IMG/VR virus record: IMGVR_UViG_3300046530_000050
Span: 1-27,531 of that record
Strand: one strand, 5' to 3'
DNA length: 27,531 bases
Origin: a virus
The position numbers were made by a program, and so were the translations under genes. This document shows, piece after piece, positions 1 through 6,016 of the stretch (its first letter is position 1; every line of letters begins with the position of its first letter). The notes under the pieces are model-generated. The model saw nothing but the letters and a program-made list of their open reading frames with translations, made no database searches and was not told where the DNA came from.

Positions 1-53
1 CGGCATGAACGATCAATACGCGCCTTGAGGTTGTGGGGCTTTCTCTTGCTCAT
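1..53 (-). CDS. Conserved small phage protein, cut by the window edge
   Basis: Only the first 17 codons are present; the gene continues beyond the left edge. It begins MSKRKPHNLKARIDRSC, a basic N-terminus that I recognise from a short conserved family found near the recombination genes of Pseudomonas prophages. Its function is unknown. Its ATG overlaps the stop of the preceding gene (ATGA at 50-53), so it is the next member of the translationally coupled leftward operon. The strong positive charge would suit nucleic-acid binding, but that is a guess. Confidence 0.6.
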   Translation of the reverse strand, partial: MSKRKPHNLKARIDRSC

Positions 54-280
54 AATGAGTCCGCCATTTTTCGAAGCGCCTGCCGCTCGCCGCGGCTCAT
101 GGCCTTGGGGCGACGCTTTAGGATTGTTTCGGGGTCGATCGTTTCTTTCCTGGCCGGGGCCGGCTTGAACTGAAACGACTCTAGAATCTGGACGGTCTTG
201 CCGCGAGCTATGAAAGCCTCGCGGGCGGCATCGATCCGAGCCTGCTCCTGCTGAAGGGTAAAGGTTCTAGATGTATTCAT
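50..280 (-). CDS. Small charged hypothetical protein of the leftward operon (76 aa)
   Basis: A 76-residue protein that I cannot assign to a family. It is highly charged: residues 8-40 are probably helical, and the C-terminal third is rich in Lys and Arg (LKRRPKAMSRGERQALRKM). Its ATG overlaps the stop of the exonuclease gene (ATGA at 277-280), and its own stop overlaps the next gene's start. It is therefore translated as part of the recombination operon. No membrane segment or signal peptide is visible. A recombination accessory role is suggested by position only. Confidence 0.7.
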   Translation of the reverse strand: MNTSRTFTLQQEQARIDAAREAFIARGKTVQILESFQFKPAPARKETIDPETILKRRPKAMSRGERQALRKMADSL

Positions 281-1920
281 GCGGCCACCTTCACCAGCCT
301 CACGCCGGCCATGCTGAACTTGGCGCCTTGCTCGGTGACAAGTGCGTCGAGCTTTTCCCAGTCCACCGCCAGCATCGATATCGGGGCTTGGCCGTATGCC
401 ACGGCCTTGATCAGCGCTTCGAGATCGTAGACTTCGGCCTGCATCGCTACCGGCTGGCTGGCTTGCACTGCAACTGGCTTCGAGGCTGCCTGAACGATTA
501 GAGCTGCTTTCGCCGGTGCAGGTGTCACAACGGGAGCAGGCTCGGCAACGGTCGCGGCAAGTGCTTTCGCCTTTGCTTCGTCTTCGATCCGCTGCAGCTC
601 TTCTTCGCGGATGCGTTTACGAGTGGCCTCGGCCTTTTCGTTTTCGGCTTTCTGATGCTCCGAGATCCGGACCTTGATCAGCGCGACCAGATCATCGTTC
701 GCTTTCAGCACCAGTTGCTGGAGGTCGTTAAACAAGAATGGATGGTTTGCGGCGAGCTCGTCATAGCTGGCCAAGTTGGCTCGAATGCTGTCGCCAACCT
801 GGCTGGCGGCGATCTTCGCGCGAGCCAGTTCCGAATCGGCGGCATCACGCAGACTGCTGATGGACTTTTTGCCCTTGATGGCGCCGGCGAAGTCTGCCGG
901 TATCGCTGGCATGCGGGCCTTGCCACCCAGCGAGGTATTGATCTGGTCGATATGCGTCTGTAGCGCCTTGGCTGCGTCCATGACGATGTCTTCACGGATG
1001 CTGACCTTGCGGGCTTTGACCAGTTTGTCGAGCATCAGGCGTTTGTTGCGTGCCTCGGCGCTGATCTCATCGATAGTGCGGAAAAGCGCGTCGATGCTTT
1101 CGGTCTGACTCAGCGCATGCTGCTTGGCTGCTGCCAGTCGCTCTTCGACATCGCCACACCATTTGACGGTCTTCTCGGCGTCAGCGAAGTGCTGGTCGGT
1201 TTCCAGAACGGTGTTGATTGAATCGAAGACGGCCAGCGAGTGAGCCTTGAACTGCTCCAGGTTGCTGGCGGTTACCATGCCGGTGACTTCGATACGCAGC
1301 GCCGGCAGGCTGTCCGGCGTCTTTCCGACGGCTTCTGGCACGACTTCGACCGGCGTGAAGTCGAGCAAGTCGGCTTGGAACTGTTTCCATCCGGCAATGA
1401 GTGTCGCGGCGCGGCCAGGCACCGGTGTGTATTCCATCGACACGAAATTGTCTTCGGTCCCATCGGAGCAAACGAAGATCACTTTCTCGGCGCCACTCAC
1501 CAGCAGTTGCTGCTCAAGCTGCCAGTAGTAGTGCGGGTCCAGGTTGCCGGCCAGTACGTCGGCGGCGAGCTGCTCGTTCCACATTTTGTGCTCGAACAGT
1601 GTTTCGCCGAGCATGGTGCAGCCGTCGAGCGAGGCGAGCAGGTCGCCGTCGGTGCCCACGACGGGGAAAAGGTCCTCGCCGATCCGCGCTTCCAGAATTG
1701 GCCGAGCCAGGGCTTCAGCTTCATGGCCTTTGTCGAACAGGTATTTTTGTACCCACCACGATACGTCGCGGTCGAGGCCGGTCTTTTTGGCGCTAAGCAG
1801 CTCGGTGCGCTTCATCTGTTTCGAGGCGCCCATCATGGCCGGCGCCTCGGAGGCGGTGAAGTAGTTGGCGCGGAGCGCATGCCAGGCTTCGGAGCCTTGG
1901 ATTACCGAATGAATTTTCAA
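277..1920 (-). CDS. YqaJ-family phage exonuclease with long C-terminal extension
   Basis: A 547-aa protein whose first ~170 residues match the YqaJ/lambda-exonuclease fold of the PD-(D/E)XK nucleases. I see the N-terminal GSEAW..R segment (9-17), a GHEAE motif (65-69) that fits the first acidic site, Asp99 in SLDG, and E110-H-K112 as the ExK signature. The family digests one strand of double-stranded DNA ends so that an annealing protein can pair the exposed strand; the partner here is the adjacent ERF gene. The remainder (~180-547) is a long helical, Lys/Glu-rich region with an Ala/Pro/Val linker near 455-500. That is much longer than the ~200-220 aa of lambda Exo. ATG overlaps the ERF stop (ATGA, 1917-1920), implying coupled translation. 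Assignment of the nuclease domain is confident; the tail's function is unknown. Confidence 0.88.
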   Translation of the reverse strand: MKIHSVIQGSEAWHALRANYFTASEAPAMMGASKQMKRTELLSAKKTGLDRDVSWWVQKYLFDKGHEAEALARPILEARIGEDLFPVVGTDGDLLASLDGCTMLGETLFEHKMWNEQLAADVLAGNLDPHYYWQLEQQLLVSGAEKVIFVCSDGTEDNFVSMEYTPVPGRAATLIAGWKQFQADLLDFTPVEVVPEAVGKTPDSLPALRIEVTGMVTASNLEQFKAHSLAVFDSINTVLETDQHFADAEKTVKWCGDVEERLAAAKQHALSQTESIDALFRTIDEISAEARNKRLMLDKLVKARKVSIREDIVMDAAKALQTHIDQINTSLGGKARMPAIPADFAGAIKGKKSISSLRDAADSELARAKIAASQVGDSIRANLASYDELAANHPFLFNDLQQLVLKANDDLVALIKVRISEHQKAENEKAEATRKRIREEELQRIEDEAKAKALAATVAEPAPVVTPAPAKAALIVQAASKPVAVQASQPVAMQAEVYDLEALIKAVAYGQAPISMLAVDWEKLDALVTEQGAKFSMAGVRLVKVAA

Positions 1921-2774
1921 GATGCGTCTCCTTCTTGTGATGGTGCGATGATTGCGAGGATGGTTTTTTTCTGGTGCTCGGTTAGAGATGCCTTAAGCCC
2001 GAGCATCACGACGATGTGTTCAGCTGTTTTTTGTCCGCTCAGAATCATGGCGACCCACTTTGGGAAGTTCTCGGTGAACTTTTCGGGTGGATACGGGGGA
2101 AGGGCTTCAGGCTCTGGTGGTAAAACCTCAGTGGGAGTAGCTCCCGAATTCCCGTCATCGTCGTCATCGGTCGTGGTGACATTGAAAATCATCTGGGTCA
2201 GGTATCGCCGGCCGTAGCTGATCGTCGAGCCGTTCGCTTGCACACCGGTTTTGTTTGTCTTGCCGCCAGAGCCTGCGGCGTCGATCGGAAGGTCAAGCTG
2301 ATAAAGCTTCGTATGGCCGCCGGCGTGCATGCATTCACAGGTGACGCGAAGGTGACCAGGCAGACGAGAATCGGCGGTGCCGAAGGACAGGGAAAAACCT
2401 TCCTCGGTGAAGATCGGGCTGATCGCTCGGTCGATATCTTCGAGTCTGGCGTAGGTGCTGGCGGTGTGTTTGTTGAGCGCGTTGCGCGTCACGGGCTTGA
2501 TTCGCTTCTGCGCGCTGACCATTGCGACGCTGAATGCTGCCGAAGCCTGTCGGTCGACGTGGCGCTCGTGCATCTGCATCAGCCGCTCCATGTTTCCGAC
2601 ATCGACATTCGGATTGGCGGCGACCTGGATGATTACGGCCATGATGCTGGCAGCATCGTTAGATTGAGCTGCAACCTCGGTTACGACATTGGGTGATCGG
2701 CGCTGATCGATTGTGGTGACCACGCTCGACTCGACACCCTCCACAACTTGGCTGGGTTTACGCTCTGCGGACAT
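1917..2774 (-). CDS. erf: ERF-family single-strand annealing recombinase
   Basis: A 285-aa protein with the ERF core at roughly residues 50-190. It includes the N-terminal helical stretch (MERLMQMHERH), the Y-A-x-LEDIDRAI segment, and the conserved G-S-x-x-SYGRRY motif near 170-180 that is diagnostic of ERF. ERF proteins form rings on single-stranded DNA and promote annealing, circularising or repairing phage genomes. The acidic run DDDDDGN separates the core from a Pro-rich, ~80-aa C-terminal tail, which in such proteins often contacts host SSB (inference). The start is supported by AAGGA six to seven bases upstream of ATG. The exonuclease gene overlaps the stop, so the two form a classic exo/annealase pair. 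Confidence 0.9.
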   Translation of the reverse strand: MSAERKPSQVVEGVESSVVTTIDQRRSPNVVTEVAAQSNDAASIMAVIIQVAANPNVDVGNMERLMQMHERHVDRQASAAFSVAMVSAQKRIKPVTRNALNKHTASTYARLEDIDRAISPIFTEEGFSLSFGTADSRLPGHLRVTCECMHAGGHTKLYQLDLPIDAAGSGGKTNKTGVQANGSTISYGRRYLTQMIFNVTTTDDDDDGNSGATPTEVLPPEPEALPPYPPEKFTENFPKWVAMILSGQKTAEHIVVMLGLKASLTEHQKKTILAIIAPSQEGDAS

Positions 2775-2816
2775 ACGGGTTCCTTGCCGCGATGCACGCA
2801 GCGTTGAAGTGTGGGG

Positions 2817-2933
2817 TTATTGGGTTACGCGATCAGCGAGCGCGCTGAGCAACATCAGGAACGCGAAGACGGTGATAGCGGGGAACGAGCCGCGCCAGAT
2901 CAGCAGGCGCCGCGCCCGCTGGCGGCTGGTCAC
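2817..2933 (-). CDS. Single-span membrane micro-protein (38 aa, GTG start)
   Basis: A very short ORF that starts with GTG inside the stop of the preceding micro-gene (GTGA at 2930-2933). The N-terminus is strongly basic (TSRQRARRLLIWR). A hydrophobic segment follows at about residues 16-32 (FPAITVFAFLMLLSALA), then a short polar tail. The positive-inside rule predicts a cytoplasmic N-terminus. No function can be assigned. The overlap geometry and the ideal transmembrane layout are the reasons for calling it a gene despite its size. Confidence 0.6.
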   Translation of the reverse strand: MTSRQRARRLLIWRGSFPAITVFAFLMLLSALADRVTQ

Positions 2934-3052
2934 TGGAAGAGCCTGTGAGCGACTTGCGGTGGCTGGCAGACTCCGGATGCTTCTCGTGTGACGTTGTAGG
3001 CCAGCATCATCACAAGCAGGCCGGCAGTGAGCAGCCAGAAGACTGGTTTCAT
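2930..3052 (-). CDS. Single-span membrane micro-protein (40 aa)
   Basis: A 40-residue ORF whose ATG overlaps the upstream stop (ATGA at 3049-3052). It has a short N-terminus MKPVF, then a hydrophobic stretch over residues 4-19 (VFWLLTAGLLVMMLAY), then a polar tail with one Cys (VCQPP). It could be a membrane-anchored peptide or an exported peptide with an uncleaved signal. Similar tiny proteins occur in the same position in other Pseudomonas prophages as far as I recall, but I know of no function. It is coupled to its neighbours on both sides. Confidence 0.65.
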   Translation of the reverse strand: MKPVFWLLTAGLLVMMLAYNVTREASGVCQPPQVAHRLFQ

Positions 3053-3246
3053 GGCCGAACCCTCACCGCGATCCGGCCGCCCTTCATCGTCGCCGCTAGG
3101 CGCTGCGGAAGATTCGCCACGCGCATTTCCCGCGGCTTACCGATCACTTCATTGAAGGGGAGGCCGAATCCGAGCAAGATCAGCTTCGCTTCGATCTCCT
3201 CGATCTGTTCATCGACCAGCGTTTTGACAGGTGATGTAGTCATCAT
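3049..3246 (-). CDS. Small hypothetical protein (65 aa)
   Basis: A soluble-looking protein beginning MMTTSPVKTLVDEQIEEIEAK and ending in a basic tail (RIAVRVRP). Residues 8-25 look like an acidic amphipathic helix. The chosen ATG overlaps the previous stop (ATGA, 3243-3246), with the AAGGAGG ribosome site just upstream; the next in-frame ATG (3243) would be better spaced, so either may serve. A longer in-frame start at 3267 exists but lies inside the upstream gene. I recognise no domain. Confidence 0.7.
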   Translation of the reverse strand: MMTTSPVKTLVDEQIEEIEAKLILLGFGLPFNEVIGKPREMRVANLPQRLAATMKGGRIAVRVRP

Positions 3247-3431
3247 GCCTCCTTGCGCTGCTGGCAAATGTTTCGCAGCCGCTTGCAGTAATGGTTGAAC
3301 TCGTCAGAGGTGATCGCACCGTCGGTGAACAGGCGTGTGATCAGCTCCTGGACCAACAAGCTGATGTCCTCTTGGCCGAAGGGTGTGGCCACGCCGTCGA
3401 GGGCTTGATCGATCAGGATGTGCGGGCTCAA
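3243..3431 (-). CDS. Small hypothetical protein (62 aa), probable TTG start
   Basis: It reads (M)SPHILIDQALDGV and ends CQQRKEA. It is largely helical, with two Cys in the C-terminal half. Two starts are possible. A GTG at 3440 lies on top of the AGGAG ribosome site; a TTG at 3431 sits eight bases after AGGAG and overlaps the preceding stop as TTGA. I prefer the TTG because its spacing is normal and it matches the overlap pattern of this operon. No family recognised. Confidence 0.65.
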   Translation of the reverse strand: MSPHILIDQALDGVATPFGQEDISLLVQELITRLFTDGAITSDEFNHYCKRLRNICQQRKEA

Positions 3432-3856
3432 AATCCGCACTCCTGCTCAAGTCGATCTTGTTCCTCCTGAAACGCAACGGCCTTGGCCGCGTGAGGCTTC
3501 AGAAGCTCAAGCGCGATACTCTTCAGTGCCGTCTTGGAGCCGAGCAGGTAGATGGCCATGTCCATCATTAGGCTGGATGTGCTGTAACCCAAGGCGGCGA
3601 TCACCAGTTGGCCGAGGGCATCTTTCTTGTCCTCGCCGTCGATCTGGCGCTGATTCACATGGTCCTGTACAGCCTTGTAAAACTCGGCCTGGGTCACCTC
3701 ACCGCGATCTGCACGGATACCCCAGCTGACGACAAAGCCGCGCATCAGGTTTTCCGCGTTCTCTTCCAGCCATTGAATCTCTGCCAGGTCGTCTTGGCTC
3801 ACCGGAGGCGGAAGAAGGTTGTCGTATTGGAACTGAGCCTTGCGTAGTGCTGACAT
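3428..3856 (-). CDS. Hypothetical early protein (142 aa), first gene of the short-gene run
   Basis: The ATG at 3856 follows GGAGG by five bases, which decides the start; an upstream in-frame ATG (3904) has no ribosome site. The protein begins MSALRKAQFQYDNLLPPP. It contains a central helical region with VSWGIRADRGEVTQAEF, a segment (about 85-115) rich in Ala, Leu and Met that is only moderately hydrophobic, and an acidic C-terminal helix with EEQDRLEQE. I recognise no catalytic motif. It is the first visible gene downstream of the presumed PL leader and begins the chain of overlapping ORFs leading to ERF and YqaJ. Confidence 0.75.
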   Translation of the reverse strand: MSALRKAQFQYDNLLPPPVSQDDLAEIQWLEENAENLMRGFVVSWGIRADRGEVTQAEFYKAVQDHVNQRQIDGEDKKDALGQLVIAALGYSTSSLMMDMAIYLLGSKTALKSIALELLKPHAAKAVAFQEEQDRLEQECGF

Positions 3857-4041
3857 GGTCGCCTCCAGAGTGGCGGATGTTGATCCAACAAAACTCGGCT
3901 GCACTCATCCGTTCCGCTGGTTGCCGTTGGGCGCGGAGGGGAGTGCATGCGGGTGGTGTCGGGCGGGATGAGTGATGTTCGCGGCCTGAAAACTTGCCGC
4001 TACACTCGTTTTGGTCGTTTTAATTAATTTCGGAGACGCCA

Positions 4042-4365
4042 ATGGACCTGATCATCCGCTTAGCTCTTTGCGTCTCCCTGCTGGCTTTTGGAGCAAGCAC
4101 AAGGGCTGTAGAGAACGGCGGGGAAAGCGCCTTGGCGCTCCTCGTCACTGCGAAGTTTTCCGGTGGATGCGGAATCATCACGCAGATGGCCGCCTTCCAG
4201 CAGACAACCAAAATGCGTGGTGGCGACGAGTTCCTTGAGCGATTTATCAATACCGAATCTGCCCGGCTCGGTATGACGCTGAAGCAGTATCTCGAGCAAT
4301 GTCGCAAATCGTCTGAGGTTTATCAGTCCTATTACGACGAGATTGAGCGGGCGCCGGCCCCGTGA
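4042..4365 (+). CDS. Small exported protein, cargo gene
   Basis: A 107-aa protein with a clear signal peptide: basic-poor start MDLIIR, a hydrophobic core LALCVSLLAFGAS, and a probable cleavage after TRA near residue 22. The mature part has two cysteines (SGGCG and LEQCRK) that could form one disulphide. GGAG six bases before the ATG supports the start. It lies on the plus strand, opposite to the whole leftward operon, so it is antisense to the presumed PL transcript and must have its own promoter. This is typical of a cargo (moron) gene expressed in the lysogen. I do not recognise the family. Confidence 0.75.
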   Translation: MDLIIRLALCVSLLAFGASTRAVENGGESALALLVTAKFSGGCGIITQMAAFQQTTKMRGGDEFLERFINTESARLGMTLKQYLEQCRKSSEVYQSYYDEIERAPAP

Positions 4366-4374
4366 CTTCATTGA

Positions 4375-4407
4375 AGCCCAGACCCGCTACTGGCGACGGT
4401 CTGGGCT
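4375..4407. repeat. Inverted repeat after the exported-protein gene
   Basis: AGCCCAGACC (4375-4384) pairs perfectly with GGTCTGGGCT (4398-4407) across a 13-nt loop. It follows the stop of the small exported protein by nine bases. No T-run follows on either strand, so it may be a weak or Rho-assisted terminator or an mRNA 3'-end stabiliser. Confidence 0.6.
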
Positions 4408-4483
4408 GGTGGTGGCGCTTTGCCGCTGCTAATCTCGGTTAATTGCTACTCTCGCGGTATAGCCAGGGAATGGGCTTCTCCAT

Positions 4484-5128
4484 ATGGACGCCAAGATCCT
4501 CAAGAAACATCAGCGGTTAAAAATGGCCACGGAATCCAGCGAAAAGCAGGAAGTTGCCACTAGCCCTCATGTGCCAGGACAAGGATTCAGCGAGGAATCT
4601 GAAAAATTCTTTGCCAGTGTCGCGGCCAAGAAACGTGAGGACCTTCAAAACCAGGCGTCTCAGGATGGAAGGCCTGAGCCTTCCCAAGCCCCAAGGCCTG
4701 ATCACGAACTGGATAGGGTGACGCTACAGCTGAGAAGAGAATTTGCTTTGCTCAATAGGATCTTCGAGCTTCGCGAAATAGCCCTCGATCGCAGCAAAAA
4801 GAAACTGAATCGCAAGGCTGCGAAGGCCGCTATAAGAGAGGCGAAAAAGGCTGGTAAGAAGCCCAATACTTCTAAGCCTGTCCAGCAGCCCAAGGGGGCA
4901 ACGCCGTCGATGCAGGAGCAAGTTTCTAAATGGATTCGAAAAGTCTGCTGGCGCTGTAATTCACAATTTTCAATTTGTGCCGACTGGGAAAGGCCGCCAA
5001 GCCTATGCAAAGCATGCACTAAGGACCTCGACGAAACTCATCTTCCTTCTGGCTTGGATCGATCAACACCTTTTGCCAAAGTCCACTTCGTGAGTGGTGG
5101 CGCTCCCGGCTCAGGTAAGCGCCGATAG
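4484..5128 (+). CDS. Zinc-ribbon-like hypothetical protein (214 aa), cargo gene
   Basis: The N-terminal ~75 residues are polar and low complexity. The middle (about 80-145) is a highly basic helical stretch (SKKKLNRKAAKAAIREAKK). Residues ~165-190 hold a C-x2-C (CWRC), one further Cys (SIC) and a second C-x2-C (CKAC), which is the layout of a zinc ribbon. This suggests nucleic-acid binding; no known family is recognised. A C-terminal GAPGSGK resembles a P-loop but sits at the very end without a domain, so I give it no weight. The ribosome site is weak (AGGGA well upstream). It is antisense to the presumed PL transcript. Confidence 0.65.
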   Translation: MDAKILKKHQRLKMATESSEKQEVATSPHVPGQGFSEESEKFFASVAAKKREDLQNQASQDGRPEPSQAPRPDHELDRVTLQLRREFALLNRIFELREIALDRSKKKLNRKAAKAAIREAKKAGKKPNTSKPVQQPKGATPSMQEQVSKWIRKVCWRCNSQFSICADWERPPSLCKACTKDLDETHLPSGLDRSTPFAKVHFVSGGAPGSGKRR

Positions 5129-5278
5129 CTGCACTCCGGTTGTTTTCCGAAAGCGCCTGATACAGGCGCTGACGTGAAAGCTTCTGGTACTGCCGGCGAC
5201 CCGCAACTGGCGTCGGTCACCGGCCTTCTCGTTTTTCGGTGCGCTTTGGATACCACCTGGACCATGCCCAGTTCGCAC
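5111..5278 (-). CDS. Possible short basic protein in the PL leader (55 aa, GTG start)
   Basis: A short ORF begins with GTG at 5278, nine bases after GGAGG (5288-5292). It encodes a strongly basic peptide (starts MRTGHGPGG, then many Arg/Lys, e.g. IRRFRKTTG). It is the first leftward ORF downstream of the PL-like promoter, where an N-type antiterminator or another short basic regulator would be encoded in lambda-like phages. Against it, the tail overlaps the end of the convergent zinc-ribbon gene by 18 bp, and a second overlapping minus-strand frame (from ATG 5265) is also open. Low confidence. Confidence 0.3.
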   Translation of the reverse strand: MRTGHGPGGIQSAPKNEKAGDRRQLRVAGSTRSFHVSACIRRFRKTTGVQLSALT

Positions 5279-5440
5279 TCTGTTGTTCCTCCGACCGCGA
5301 CCCTGTCCGCCGGATAACTCGATTTGGCGCTTTACGCTGCACGCCCGGGTCAGTTGCCAACCCTCTGAACCGTTAAGGCCGGTTCATCGCTGCCTTTGGA
5401 TCTGGGCCGGTGGTGATCCGGCAAGGTGAGGCGGTATCGC

Positions 5441-5449
5441 TAAAGAGCG
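5441..5449 (-). promoter_or_regulatory. boxA-like element of a putative nut site
   Basis: Reading leftward the sequence is CGCTCTTTA, which matches the boxA consensus of antitermination sites. It lies about 40 nt downstream of the predicted PL start point, much like lambda nutL. About 19-35 nt further on, the transcript can fold GCCGG-N7-CCGGC, which might act as a boxB, although lambda-type boxB loops are five bases. Match and position are seen; function is inference. Confidence 0.45.
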
Positions 5450-5494
5450 GCGCGACTTTCGCTGCTGGGCCCGTGATGTCTTGGCTTGGACTTA

Positions 5495-5523
5495 AATATA
5501 AGCCAGCTTATTTTATCAGTCAA
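5495..5523 (-). promoter_or_regulatory. PL-like leftward early promoter
   Basis: On the minus strand TTGACT (5523-5518), a 17-bp spacer and TATATT (5500-5495) form a near-consensus sigma-70 promoter. One repressor operator (5498-5511) lies within it and another abuts the -35 box. The predicted start near 5488 would feed a leader and then the leftward operon to ERF and YqaJ. Confidence 0.75.
5498..5511. promoter_or_regulatory. Operator OL1-like
   Basis: ATAAGCCAGCTTAT has perfect 6-bp arms around two central bases. It shares ATAAGC-N2-GCTTAT with the strongest right operator (7939-7952) and lies between the -35 and -10 boxes of PL, overlapping the latter, so CI or Cro binding would block that promoter. 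Confidence 0.75.
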
Positions 5524-5536
5524 TAAGCATGCTTAT
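5523..5536. promoter_or_regulatory. Operator OL2-like
   Basis: ATAAGCATGCTTAT is a perfect 14-bp palindrome of the same family, with its centre 25 bp from OL1. It touches the upstream edge of the PL -35 box. Two sites are visible here against three in the right operator; I see no third nearby match. Confidence 0.75.
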
Positions 5537-5554
5537 ATATTTTTGAGTGGACGA

Positions 5555-5580
5555 TAAAAAGCCCGCTCAATGGCGGGCTC
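5555..5580 (-). terminator. Leftward terminator after DUF1654 gene
   Basis: On the minus strand AGCCCGC, a six-base loop, GCGGGCT and a five-T run form an intrinsic terminator. It begins four bases past the DUF1654 stop and insulates the PL region just downstream. Confidence 0.85.
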
Positions 5581-5583
5581 ATT

Positions 5584-5835
5584 TCAGGCTTCGCAGTACT
5601 CTCGCCACCCGATCCTTACCGCGCCGCTCTCAAGGCGCTCCATGCGTACACCGCTGGTTTCTTCAATTTCCTGAAGGACTTGCTGCCATGCTTCAGCGGG
5701 TTCTGCTTCAAGCCTGGTCACGGTTATGGCCTGCACCTTTTGAACGCCAGGCGCAGCTATCAGGCGCTGGATGCGCCGACCAACCAATTCATATGAGTCT
5801 CTGGCCTGTGATGCGGGTGACGCGATTTTTGACAT
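5584..5835 (-). CDS. DUF1654 protein, probably SOS-induced
   Basis: An 83-aa protein that fits the DUF1654 family of pseudomonads and their phages. It has a short N-terminus MSKIASPASQ, then DSYELVGRRIQRLIAAPGVQKVQAITVTRLE and a Glu-rich C-terminal half with QEIEETSGVRMERLESGAVRIGW. AAGGAG six to seven bases before the ATG fixes the start; a longer in-frame start at 5895 lies across the promoter and is rejected. Its biochemical role is unknown to me. A LexA-like box overlaps the predicted -10, so it is likely repressed by host LexA and switched on by DNA damage, in parallel with prophage induction. It sits in its own cassette with a terminator 3'. Confidence 0.8.
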   Translation of the reverse strand: MSKIASPASQARDSYELVGRRIQRLIAAPGVQKVQAITVTRLEAEPAEAWQQVLQEIEETSGVRMERLESGAVRIGWREYCEA

Positions 5836-5854
5836 AGGAAGCTCCTTGCTAATA

Positions 5855-5870
5855 CTGGTTATATATACAG
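5855..5870. promoter_or_regulatory. LexA-type SOS box
   Basis: Reading leftward the site is CTGTATATATAACCAG, i.e. CTG-N10-CAG with an AT-rich centre, as in gamma-proteobacterial LexA boxes. It overlaps the predicted -10 (TACTGT) of the DUF1654 promoter, ending 20 bases before the start codon. Confidence 0.7.
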
Positions 5871-5895
5871 TATTGCTGCTGCCATATTTTGGCAA
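5867..5895 (-). promoter_or_regulatory. Promoter of the DUF1654 gene
   Basis: On the minus strand TTGCCA (5895-5890), a 17-bp spacer and TACTGT (5872-5867) form a plausible sigma-70 promoter. Its -10 is embedded in the SOS box. Confidence 0.6.
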
Positions 5896-5954
5896 GAGAC
5901 ATGTCCTATCTTGTTCGGAAGTAGGAGGCTGGCACGCACCTTTTCTCCGGACAC

Positions 5955-5979
5955 AAAAAAGCCCGCGCTTAGCGGGCTC
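5955..5979 (-). terminator. Leftward terminator after the 72-aa gene
   Basis: On the minus strand AGCCCGC-N5-GCGGGCT followed by six T. The stem is the same as in the terminators at 5555-5580 and 6584-6606. It lies about 40 bases past the stop of the 72-aa gene and separates it from the DUF1654 cassette. Confidence 0.8.
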
Positions 5980-6016
5980 GTACTCTGTTGCGTATATCAG
6001 GAGGAAGTCGCCTCGA

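Larger units (their letters stand above)
5279..5583. other. PL control and leader region, no convincing gene
   Basis: About 300 bases without a supportable gene. It holds, from right to left, a leftward terminator (5555-5580), two operators and the PL-like promoter (5495-5536), the presumed untranslated leader with a boxA-like element (5441-5449), and a short hairpin, with arms GCCGG and CCGGC on the minus strand around 5406-5422. Confidence 0.6.

Noticed and set aside
1240-2217. 325-codon plus-strand frame
   Set aside because: It spans parts of the exonuclease and ERF genes in antisense; both real genes have family motifs.
5098-5121. GAPGSGK at the C-terminus of the zinc-ribbon protein, resembling a Walker A motif
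   Set aside because: It lies within the last ten residues, with no strand before it or Walker B after it, so it cannot form a nucleotide site.
5038-5265. 75-codon minus-strand frame starting MVQVVSKAHRK
   Set aside because: No ribosome site, and it overlaps the zinc-ribbon gene by 91 bases; mentioned only as a competitor of the 55-aa leader ORF.
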